Assembly (NCBI GenBank): GCA_947683625.1
Contig: CANTUR010000282.1
Location: 1,922,001 to 1,986,000 of the forward strand
Length of the DNA: 64,000 nt
From: Mallotus nudiflorus
Lineage: Eukaryota > Streptophyta > Magnoliopsida > Malpighiales > Euphorbiaceae
Direction of reading: 5' to 3'
The notes beneath the pieces are model-generated. The model was not told the origin of the DNA, searched no databases, and saw nothing but the letters and a program-made list of their open reading frames with translations. Shown here piece after piece: positions 20,030 through 29,913 of this stretch. Each line of letters starts with the position of its first letter. Within the stretch, counting starts at the first letter, position 1. Made by a program: the position numbers and the translations under genes.

Positions 20030-21988
20030 CCATTCAGAGTAATATTTTAATAATTTTTCCTCTACCATTTTGAACCCAAAGCCTCTTTCCTTTGCTTTCT
20101 GTTTTAACCTGGTGCTGTTTCTGCATTTTTGTGCTCACAATCTGTTCAAAGCTTATCAATTTTTTTTTTGTTCGGGACGAAAATACCCTTCTCAGGAAGC
20201 AAAAGTTTCAATCTTTTTGCGTATGCAAGTACCCAACTTGGATTGGTTTTTTGGGTAAATTTCTTCCCTTTGATTTTTTTTAATTGATTTTTTGTTTTTT
20301 TTATGTGCAGACGTGATTTTCGATTTAGGGTTTTTGAGGTCATGAGGAAAGGAGACTTTTTGGTCTGAGGTGGGAATTTGGGTCTTGATTTTGAAGGATT
20401 TCACAGTTTTAGTACACTGTTAGCTTCTGTCTTCTTTGCTTTGTTGTTGATTTTGATTTGGAGTTGGGGTTCTTTTTTTATTGTTTGTTTTCAGTGTTAT
20501 TTTGCATTATTTCGTGAATGTGTGAAGTGGGATTTTGCTTGGGCTTAATAATTGTCTCAAATTTTGAATGGGTTCTTGCAAAATGCATTGAAGTTTGATA
20601 AATGGGTTTTTGTGGATCTGAAGTTTAGGTAGAACTCTTATGCAAGGAAATATCAATAAATATGTTTGTTTCATTGGTGGTTTAATTGGGGATGCTGGAA
20701 TGAATAGAAGCGTTCAAAGCTTTGAATGGTATTAAGTGCTGTGGGTGTTGCTTGTATATATTTTGTTGCTTGGAATTACCATGTTTGTTTTGTTTTCTTT
20801 ATCAAAAAACAGTAATAAAGAAAGGGAAGAACAAATGAGTTACTAGTTTACATACTTAGGATGCACTCAAGCTAGTGTCAATATTTTATAAACATGTTTC
20901 TAGGCTCAGCTGTGAAAGGCATAGCTATCTATCCTCTTTGAATTGACATGCTGTCAACTGGGGTAGCCTTCTCTTGTTTCATCTTTAAAGTTTGGTGGCA
21001 TGCAATTGTACAACCAAAGCACTGGGTTACTCTTCTAATTGAATTTAAGCTCCTGTAAAGATTGGAATTCCTGTTAGGAGAATACTATTGAGTGTTGATT
21101 TTTGGGGAAATGTACTGAACTGATATTTTATTGAAGCTGAAGCAAGTTATATCAACAATGTTGATATGTGTAGCTTTCAAATATGTATTGCTTGTTTTCA
21201 AATAAAGGTGGTTTTTATGTTTGTTTTGTTTGTGTTTGTGTTCTGCTACAAAGGCAATTACTTATAGGCCACATTACGGATGGTAAGTCTAAAATCAACG
21301 GAAAGCTGTGGCCTCTATGTAGGAGTCTTTTTATTTACTATATCCATGTTGCTGTCTGTTTTATTTTGGTTGTCATTAAATCAAAGCAATTTTTGCGAAG
21401 TATTACTGCTTTAAAGTCCAGAAGGAATTTACTTTTTTGTAAGTTTTCTGAATTTTGTTTCTATTCTCTAATGAACATATTTAATGATGTGAATTGAGAC
21501 TTGCATGTGGCTATTGAAAATGTCTTTCATATGTAGTGCCAGCACGCAAGACGTGAAACCATCTAATGTCTTTCTTGATCAGGTTTTCCTGACAGACAGA
21601 TTGATGATCAATATGTCACATGGATATCAAATAAGGTGTTACAGCTTGGGTTTAATTTTCAGTGATTAAAACATTTTGAGTGGGGTTGCGTCCTATATTG
21701 CATTACTGGAATCTCTATTTAGAATAATGGTTACATATTAGCCAAAATCATTTTTTTGTGGGGGGAGGGCCAGATGACCAACTCTTTGTTGCAGTTGATC
21801 TTAACTTTTCTCATTCAAGAACCATTTTTGACATTAATGTTGTTCTTTATGATTTGCAACTGTATATTGCTTGAAAGTTTGTGATTTTTATGAGCATTGT
21901 CATTTGTCCTCCTTGAAGGCAGAGGGTTGAATAATCTGAGTGCTAGCTTGTAAATTCTTGTTTCTTCCCTTCGTACCAGGTGGATATA
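20030..21988 (+). other. probable 5' leader with introns of the F-box gene
   Basis: Text from about 20050 becomes exon-like. Possible splice sites: donor GGGTAAAT near 20253 with acceptor TTATGTGCAG at 20310; donor GAG/GTGGGA near 20368 with acceptor CGTACCAG at 21979, just before the coding start. No long ORF is present. Introns in the 5' leader are inferred from these signals only. Confidence 0.4.
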
Positions 21989-22735
21989 ATGATTATAACA
22001 AAGCAATATCGTTGCATACACTCATCAAGTTGTCAATGCACAAAAGGGCATCTAAGTGAAGATGTGATCTTTTTAGTGTTTCAGCAGCTGAATTGGAATC
22101 CCAAAATGATTGCTACTCTGTCATGTGTATGCAAATGGTTTGATGATCTGGCCAAGCGAGTGCTGTGGAAAGAGTTTTGCCGGGTAAGGGCTCCAAAGAT
22201 GATGCTTGATCTACAATCTTGCGGAAGTCATAATGTTGATGGGAATTGGAGAGCACTAGGAAAGTTACTTATTTACTGCTCAGGATGTACCAAGGGAGGC
22301 CTGTTCAATAGCATTCATATACCTGGTCATTTTGTTTACAGAACTCGGTTTTCTAAGACTTCAGGGAAAAGCTTTCTTTTGCCACAATGCAGAACAGATG
22401 TTTTGTATGTCTCTGACCCTTGTGAACATCTTGACCAAGGGGAAGAAGGAGATGTGGGATTTTTTCGCGGAGTATTCAAGTCATTCTCTATGTCGAAGGT
22501 CCGGAAATTGCTGATTAAAAGAAGAGCTCAACTTCATCCTACAGAGGTGTGCCCTTACTGTAAGGCAAAGTTGTGGAGCATGCTGCAAGCCAAAATGATA
22601 CCGCAGAGTGCTAGCTGCAGGCTGGGTTCTTATGAGGATTGTGTTGAATATTATGTTTGCCTCAATGGACATGTGCTTGGAATCTGCACCCTCTTACCCT
22701 TGTCCGATTCAGAGGAGGTCTCTGAGCTGGAGTGA
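21989..22735 (+). CDS. EDL3: EID1-like F-box protein (EDL3 type)
   Basis: A 248-residue protein in one exon. The start chosen is the ATG at 21989 (MIITKQYRC), 9 bp after a CAG acceptor. Residues about 22-66 form an F-box: LSEDVIFLVFQQLNW, then CVCKWFDDLAKRVLWKEFC. The rest has the EID1-family conserved blocks: TRFSKTSGKSFLLPQCR, VSDPCEHLDQGEEGDVGFFR, KVRKLLI, CPYCKAKLWSMLQA and CLNGHVLGICTLLPLSDSEE. F-box proteins of this family recruit substrates to SCF ubiquitin ligases. EID1 acts in phytochrome A signalling, and Arabidopsis EDL3 is reported as a regulator of abscisic acid signalling. The C-terminal CxxC and CxxG positions suggest a metal-binding or structural role (inference). The ORF is intact and the best-supported host gene in the window. 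Confidence 0.93.
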   Translation: MIITKQYRCIHSSSCQCTKGHLSEDVIFLVFQQLNWNPKMIATLSCVCKWFDDLAKRVLWKEFCRVRAPKMMLDLQSCGSHNVDGNWRALGKLLIYCSGCTKGGLFNSIHIPGHFVYRTRFSKTSGKSFLLPQCRTDVLYVSDPCEHLDQGEEGDVGFFRGVFKSFSMSKVRKLLIKRRAQLHPTEVCPYCKAKLWSMLQAKMIPQSASCRLGSYEDCVEYYVCLNGHVLGICTLLPLSDSEEVSELE

Positions 22736-24945
22736 AAGTTGGCACAGAAACTAGGTATCCTCTAAAAAATTCTTTTTTTTAAAAAAAAAAAAATTTGAAA
22801 TTGAGATAAGCTAAAGCTTTCCAGACTGTTTCAAATTGGTAAACGATTTTCTGAAACAAACACTTTTTTTGGAAGCTGCTAGGAAGGCAATCTTAGAGCC
22901 ATTAGATTGCCTTGAATTTTCTGGAGAAATTGGAGCCTATTGTCTCATATATTCCAGAGTCCTATTGTCTCTTTTATTTGAGAGTCTGAGCACATGTTTG
23001 TAAATTTTTAGTGTCCCCAGTTTAAAGTATAGCATATAATGGGAAAGGATAAATAAACTGTTACTGACTTGAAGAATAAGAATCTGGGACTTGAAATTTG
23101 GTTGTGTCAAAATGATATGTGTTTGTTCAAAAAAAAAAATTGATATGTGTGGGATTTGTGTAATAAAGAATGGAGTGCTGATTTGAGGCTGGTTTCTGTT
23201 GTATGATACATTTCCTTGATGAGCATATTTGGTACTGAGATTAAGCTGTTGAAGGATCTGTTATCTGATCTTAAATCAGACATCCAGATTTTTATTGTTG
23301 AATAACTAGCAAATTTTTAGCGTGACATTGAACCACAGCTCTGCATAGGCAGCATGCATTGTGAATTTTGGTGTTTCAACAAGGAAATTTAACAGCAGAA
23401 TGTTGTCATTTTTAAGGTTTGTTATATGTGCTAGTCCGACCGGTCTTATATAATCTTTTGTTAGTAGTCAATATTAGCTATTAATTGGTTAGCTTATGGA
23501 CCATGTGGCATATTTAATTTATAATTTGTCATTTGGAAGTGGTATTTATTCTAGCACTAGTTAACTTTACTGTACTTACTCTGTATTGCCCAAAATCCTT
23601 GTTACTGTTTGTCAGCATGTATTTTATGTGCTTTTTATCCCGGAAATTTCTGACTGCCAAATTTATAATTTTCATGTGCAGTTTGCATCCATGTGGGCTT
23701 GGATTTTGTTTCATGGGTGGATCAACAAATGTGGAGGAGACATCTGATCGGCTGTTGGGATTTACTATGCTGGAGTTGAAATCAAAACATCACTATTCCA
23801 TCTTAACTTTCAACTATGCTGCGCTACTTTCCAATATTACATGGTTAAATGTGCCATGGTGAATGGTTGGAGGCTATTGCTGACGATCTTTTAATCACCT
23901 GTTGCTTACTGTGAGCATGTAATACAATGTACATGTTATGTATGCACCCATATATATATTGGATTAGCAGATTGATATCTGCAAAATGATTCACATAGCT
24001 ATTCTGTATGATCATTCAGTTACTTCACCTGTTATTCTTAAGTTGCAAATTTTAATACAATAGAAGGTTAGATCTTCTATACATGCTCTGGGCAGATGGA
24101 TTCTTTGCAAAGAGTTGCAGGGAGGAATGGAAATTGTACATGCCAACCATTATGATGGAATTTGCCTCCCATTTGTTCTCGCTATGATATAATTCCTGAT
24201 AAATTGGTCATGTTCTAGTCTTGAATTGTATTTGCTCGTCATCTAGACCTGGATTGAAATCTGTCATGTGCAGCCAGGCATTGCTCAGTTGGTATCTTTG
24301 TCAATGACTGATCCTGTAATGACTTTCAACTTTGATGTAAGAGGACGGATTACCTGCTGTAGGACATGGTTTTACATCTGATTTCATTATCATCCAAGTT
24401 AAAGCGCAATAATTAGTTTCCAAATGAGAAAATAGTAGATGAATGTAAGTGTGATGCTATTTTGTTAACCACTAGTGTCAGGAGCTGCAGTGGATTCCGA
24501 ATTGTTCCTGGAAATTTCATGTTCTGTTTTGAAATATGAAACTGTTCTTCATTTCTTTATCATGAATCTCGCAAGGAATTCATGAGGTACATGACAAAAG
24601 GCATATTAACTTGAAGATCCAACCATAAAGCATTTTTTTTTAATGGACAGTCATTGGAACCTTTAGGGCTGCCCGGCCGTCTATTCCAAAGGGTCGATGA
24701 AGTGACGCTAATAGCCTATTAACCATTATAACTGTACACTATTGTAGTGCTGATGTGGGAGGTGAGATGAGCGGATTGAAATTGCCCTCGTTTGCATCCA
24801 TGGGATGGGTAAAACTTGAATTTGTGCTTTTTTAGATTCAGGAGACAGTCATCCATCACAATGATTGCTTATAGCAGAGTATCATTGTATAAAACAGATC
24901 TTGTTAACAGTCATCTACAAAAATGTCATCAGGCACAATAATGCA
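22736..24945. other. 3' region between two convergent genes
   Basis: 3' UTR of the F-box gene (extent unclear; text remains mixed-composition to about 24300) and the terminator side of the minus-strand gene. An A/T run sits at 22765-22795. The open frame 23533-23862 has no family features. No RNA gene seen. Confidence 0.4.
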
Positions 24946-27511
24946 TCAAATCATAGTCTGTTTCGTGCCATTGTCATCTGCTTCAAAATCCAATCCTGAA
25001 ATCCTCATCTTCCCGACATTAACTGCACACATGAAAACGCATTTCAGGTTGCAGGCATGGAATCAAGCAAGAAGCAAATAAAAATACTTGAACATAACAT
25101 TCACAGTAATCTACTAGCTGTGCCAAAACCAGAGTACAAGACCCAAAAATATAAGTGCATATAATAACATGGAAGGGTCAAGGACTAGACAGCGGTAAAG
25201 TTTAGCAAAGGATGCCCGAGGTATCATTCAGGGAAAATAATTGTTCAAGGGCCCAAAACAAAGGTGCAACACTGAAAATTTCAGGTTATTCAAGAATGCA
25301 GAATGTCTCAACTTATATGGGAATCACAGAATCTTTCAATGAATAGAATGCTAGCAATATAGCAATTTAAGATCAGTATACATAGTGAGTTCAACTGGCA
25401 CAAGCCTTTACATGTCCTGAGCCTTCCAAGCCTAATGTACACTATATTCTAGCTGACTATGATACATTACAAATCTCTGGTTAAGTTATATTTTGAATGA
25501 TAATGTGAGTTAGGAAGCACTGAACATAGAATATATCAATGTCACAGCACAGAAACTAAAAATGACTGCTTGAAATGATAACCAGGTTCAAACAGGCATG
25601 CCTAAGTAGCCACTACACGGAGCTGGAAATGTATTTGGTCAACAAGGGCAGGAGCATTCTTTAATTGAAAAAATTGATTACTTACCAACAGCATCTAGCC
25701 CAGCTAATTTTGGCATGAACTTCCTTAAATGCTCTTCTGCAGCTTTCTCAGCTTTCAATGTTTCACATGCAAATGAAACATAAACCTTTTTCTTCCTGTG
25801 TGTTTGTTCTGCCATATCGACAACATTCTTTTCCCAGCTGTAAGACAGGACAAAGAACATTATTATTTTTGTTCTAGGGAAACATTATTAAGCAAAGGAG
25901 AAGAAAATCAAAACTAGAGATGGAGGTTTAGTTGGTATTAATGCCCAAAATGTAAAAGTCCAGCTACAACTGTAGAAAAATTGCTGCACATGTATATATC
26001 AAACATGTTAACTGTTGCTCCATCCAAAACTGCTCTGATTACTCTTTATCATTTCAGATACAGCACAAACAATTATTCTAAACTAGTATAAATAACCCAT
26101 ATAAACGCAAAAGACCTTTAGGCTTGCTAACTTTTTGCTTCTTTCTGTTTGTTTTAAACTTGCAGATTGATTTCTGCATACGAGGGAATTGCTAAAGCTA
26201 TTACCAAACAAAAGTAGGCATCAACTAAAGCATTTTGGGAGCAGATGGTAAATACAACATGGCCTACCCATGAGCATGATCGATGTTGTGGAAGCGAGCA
26301 GCATCATGACCTCTACACTCAACCACAACAGCTTGTTCTTTCCCACTCTGCCACATATTCATTAGAGCCAACCACAAATTGAAAACCCATAATTGCAAAC
26401 ATATAATAAAAGGAGTAAAGTAGCAAATCAAAGGACATAAACAACCCATACATTGTAGTCAATGATTGTGAGCTTGATCAGGCGATAATCCTCACCCCTG
26501 CTGCACTCCCTTTCACAAGCTAACTCTTTTTGCCATAAATAAATAAGTTCAGAAAAGAAAAACATCAAAAGAAAGGACCAATTTAAAATTACTTAGAAAG
26601 AGATCCCTCTTTCTTTGATCAGTAAGAATTCCTACATTGATTCTGAGCCTGACTCAAGTTGAACAGTGTATTAACAATGGAATTTCAATTAATAGTCACT
26701 AAGAAGGAGATATAAATCTGTTTAATATCCAATCATTTTAAAATTCTAGCGACTAACTACTTACAGCCAACATCTTTAGCAGGAAATAGCATGTCATGCA
26801 AAACATTACCTTTCCATGATAAAAAAAATCAATTGACTAAAGAAACAAAGTTTTCAGTAATTCTTGCAATACATGAGGCTTAGTACAGAAAAAAGGGTAC
26901 TCAATCTCACACATGCATGCAAGAATGGAGTTTACTCACACACTCATATGCGCATACACACATGGAACTGACAAAAAGACAGCACCAAGAAAACTTAAGT
27001 TGCAAATGAACATTCCTACATATGAAAGCTTTTAGTAGGAGTAATGGATCCCTACATCAGTAAGTTAGCAAGTATACCAGCACAACTATTTGAATAGGAA
27101 ATTTTTATTGATTTTGCACGAAATCGACAGAATAGATCAAATGATGCCTGAGACAAGCTCTTTTTTTTTTGACAGGAACAGCATCACCTTCCCAATCTTG
27201 CAACTCATAATCAGCATGGAGAATAAAAAACCAATAATTGAAAATTTTAAAATACTCAGCCCCAAGACTCACAACACAAGAATTTAATCCAAAGTTCAAA
27301 CAACGAAAACACACCCGTATGAAAACACAAAGAATTAGAAAGAAAAAAAAAATCTAAGAGCAGTACCAGTGCCATGAAGGCCATAGCAAATGGAGTGAGG
27401 AAGCCGAATGAAATGGCCTGAAATGGATCCACAGGGTAACAATGCTATTGATGCGACTCCTTCCATCACCTCCTCCGCTTTCTCTCCATTTGAAGCTACT
27501 TCCTCTGCCAT
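24946..27511 (-). CDS. conserved plant protein of unknown function, five exons
   Basis: Minus-strand exons: 27511-27367, 26519-26452, 26347-26268, 25837-25686, 25022-24946. All four introns have GT/AG ends (donors such as G/GTAAGT; acceptors CAG or TTAG) and the phases fit, giving 522 nt, 173 residues and a TGA. The protein starts MAEEVASNGEKAEEVMEGVA. It contains ALLPCGSISGHFIRLPHSIC, ECSRGEDYRLIKLTIIDYN, a VVECRGHDAARFHNIDHAHG stretch rich in His/Cys/Asp, a lysine-rich middle (THRKKKVYVSF) and ends KMRISGLDFEADD. I do not recognise a named domain. The HxxD and HxH residues could bind metal (inference). No signal peptide or membrane segment is apparent; probably soluble. Exon phases and an uninterrupted frame make it a real gene. 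Confidence 0.82.
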
Positions 27512-27833
27512 GGTACATATCAACATACATAACTGTCTGTAAGATTGATCAAATTACAGAATTTACAAGCAAAGTTGTAAGCTATAAAACCCCATTAAAT
27601 AAGTAGAAGAAAACAAAAACAAAAACAACTAACCCATCACTTCAAATTTCCTGAAATTCCCTCACTGTTCCGTTCTATTATCACATCAGAGGCTCCAAAA
27701 ACAAAAAAAAGTCTTTTGTACTGGATGGAATCCCAGAAACGTTGCATATTAATGGGCGTGATTAGATAAACGACCGTTGCAAACCCAGTGTCGTTTGCTC
27801 TGAATGAAGTATAAAATAATGCCGTTTGCTGCA
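27512..27833 (-). other. 5' flank of the unknown gene
   Basis: Leader and proximal promoter of the minus-strand gene. A and T runs only; no TATA box stands out. Followed upstream by the 32-bp ACGT repeats. Confidence 0.4.
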
Positions 27834-28010
27834 CCACGTCACTTCACTTGCTTACGTGGATATAGCCACGTCACTCATCTCACTTACGTGGGCTCAGCCA
27901 CATCACTCACCTTGATTACATGGTTGTGTCCACGCCGCTCAAACTGCTTATGTGGATGAATCCATGCCACTCACTTTGCTAACATGAATTGGACCACGTC
28001 ACTCTTACTT
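27834..28010 (-). repeat. 32-bp tandem repeats with paired ACGT motifs
   Basis: The CCACGTC block or its variants begin at 27834, 27866, 27898, 27930, 27962 and 27994, exactly 32 bp apart with no indels. Within early units CCACGT and ACGTGG form inverted halves; later units have single changes (CACAT, TATGTGG, CATGCC). The array lies about 320-500 bp upstream of the start codon of the five-exon gene. ACGT cores are binding sites for bZIP/bHLH factors, so a regulatory role is possible but unproven. Confidence 0.85.
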
Positions 28011-28354
28011 TTTTGGCACTAATAGTGAATGTTAAAAGTTAAAAAAGAGAGAAAAAAAAATTGAGAAATAATTATAATAACAAACAACATATCAAAATAA
28101 AAACACCACATATTACTTTGAAATCAGGAAATATTGGCAAGTTAAACACCAAATAAATTGGGTTAAATTTTCTTCATTAATTATTGTGGAATTCATTTGT
28201 ATAAATTCAAATAAATTTTTAAATTTCAAGTAAATCAAATAAAAAACTCTCTTAAGCTTAATCAATAGTCTTTAATAAATTTTTGATGTTGTTATTAAAT
28301 GATCTCTTAAATTTTGATAGAAATCATAAAAGGTGAAAAAACATAGGAGCTTAA
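28011..28354. other. intergenic, nothing recognised
   Basis: AT-rich sequence with no ORF, RNA gene or repeat that I can identify. Confidence 0.5.
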
Positions 28355-28655
28355 TGTCATGGGATCAGAGTTTTAGCGTAGGAACCATCCTCGTGCGGCA
28401 TCCTAAGTCTCCCACATATCTAAGGGTAAGCCTTCATCTATCTCCGACACTCACTGATTTCGCCCTCCTATGGGTTTATTAAGGGAGCGAGGATAGCTCC
28501 TGATTTGTGTGATGCCTAAGTAGCATGCCTATTCAAAGTATAGACAACCACCAATGGCACGTACTCACTACCTTGCGTTGCCCCACACCCCATGTTAAGT
28601 TTAACCAGCAAGCATCTCACGCAGTCCTGCGTGTCACGACTAACGGTCCGTGACA
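28355..28655 (-). repeat. 3' LTR of the TRIM
   Basis: 301 bp, aligned without large gaps to 28993-29293. Its inner edge follows the minus-strand polypurine tract at 28656-28664. Confidence 0.85.
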
Positions 28656-28978
28656 TTCTCCCCCAATCAATTCATGCACATCCTCGTGCATGTCGAGGAA
28701 GACTCTTTCCCTTTTTTCTTTAGTTGGCCAAGATTTGTGCACAATTCCCTGCCTACTTGCCCTCGTGTATTGAGGCTACAATCCATTTGCACTACCCTCG
28801 CTGTTTGGGGTGTGCCAGCGTGGATACGAGCGTTTGGCAAACTTTCACTGCAGCTTCCTGCCTACTCGTCCTCATCTCAATCTCTTTATAGAGGACCCAC
28901 TTGCGAACACCCCTACTACCTTAGGGTATGCCGACGTGGTAAGAGCGCTTGGCAAACTCACAGCTAGCACACAACCAA

Positions 28979-28990
28979 GCTCTAATACCA
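28979..28990 (-). other. TRIM primer binding site
   Basis: TGGTATTAGAGC on the minus strand, two bases inside the 5' LTR, one mismatch from the usual tRNA-iMet site. Confidence 0.75.
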
Positions 28991-28992
28991 TT

Positions 28993-29293
28993 TGTCACAA
29001 GGTCAGAGTTTTAGCGCAGGGACCATCCCCATGCGGCACCCTAGGTCTCCCGTATACCTAAGGGTAAGCCTTTATCCATCTTTGATACTCGTTGGTTTCA
29101 CCCTCCCATGGGCTCATCAGGGGAGCGGGGACAGCTCCCAACCAGTGTGGTGCCTAGGTAGCACACCCATCCAAAGTATAAACGACCACCAACAATATGT
29201 ACTCATCACCTTGTGTAGCCCCACACCCCATGTTAAGCTTAACCAACAAGCATCTCGCGCAGTCCTGCGTGTCACAACTAACGGTCCGTGACA
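28993..29293 (-). repeat. 5' LTR of the TRIM
   Basis: 301 bp with TG/CA ends and a TGTCAC/GTGACA inverted border, direct repeat of 28355-28655. Confidence 0.85.
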
Positions 29294-29908
29294 TTAAGCT
29301 AGAAATAAAGACTAAAACACAAGAAATAAATTTTGATAGGGCTATCGTACAATTTGACGAAGAGACGACAGCCTCACCTTCAAGTTTTTGATGAGGGGCA
29401 CTCTTCCTTACTAGGAGAAAAATATGAAATCCTAGTGTTCCTCTTACTTACATGGACATAAGGGTGTGCATCAGTCAAAAACTGAACTAACCAAATCCAT
29501 TATATGTATGGAAATGGAAATCATGGCCGAACCGAGATGTCAATCAATTATATGGACAATTTTTTACTAACTGAAATTAAACTAAATAAAATAAAAGATC
29601 TAAAATAAATAGATATTCATAGGTGTTTGGGTGGTTGTGCATTTTGCTAATTACCATTAGTGGCCCTAGGTCGAATCGTACCAATAACATTCCTTACATA
29701 TATACATATTCTCTTTTTTTTTTTTACTTTGGCAACCAATTTTGGAATGATAATAAAAAATCACAAAGTGCATGTGTGTGCATTTTTTATGATACTCCAC
29801 CTTAATCATATACTGAGTAGTTTTGAAATTTCTCCCCCTCAATCATATACTGAGGAGTTTTGAAATTTCTCCCCCTAAATATATGCTAGGGTGAGTAACA
29901 TATGTCAA
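29294..29908. other. tail of a Copia (SIRE-like) relic
   Basis: 29294-29800 shows nothing recognisable. At 29810-29885 a block of about 35 bp with TTTTGAAATTTCTCCCCCT occurs twice; on the minus strand this gives repeated AGGGGGAGAAA. Such GGGGGAG repeats are typical of the 3' end of SIRE-type Copia elements. With the gag at 34006-45600 on the same strand, it may be the 3' end of that element (inference). Confidence 0.35.
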
Positions 29909-29913
29909 ATATC

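Larger units (their letters stand above)
28355..29293 (-). mobile_element. TRIM: terminal-repeat retrotransposon in miniature, complete
   Basis: Two 301-bp direct repeats (28355-28655 and 28993-29293), both TGTCA...TGACA, flank a 337-bp interior. TTAA occurs on both sides (28351-28354 and 29294-29297), a likely 4-bp target-site duplication. On the minus strand the interior begins AATGGTATTAGAGC, a near match to the initiator-Met primer site TGGTATCAGAGC, and ends GGGGGAGAA, a polypurine tract. No coding capacity is needed or seen. TRIMs move with enzymes from autonomous elements. The LTRs differ at a few dozen sites, so the insertion is not recent. Confidence 0.88.

Noticed and set aside
23533..23862. 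109-codon plus frame downstream of the F-box gene
   Set aside because: Composition and hydrophobic content fit chance translation of a 3' UTR; no family motif.
28355..29293. Cassandra-type TRIM with 5S rRNA promoter
   Set aside because: GTTAAGC and GGATGGGTG are present in the LTR but about twice as far apart as in 5S rRNA, and the intervening 5S sequence is absent.
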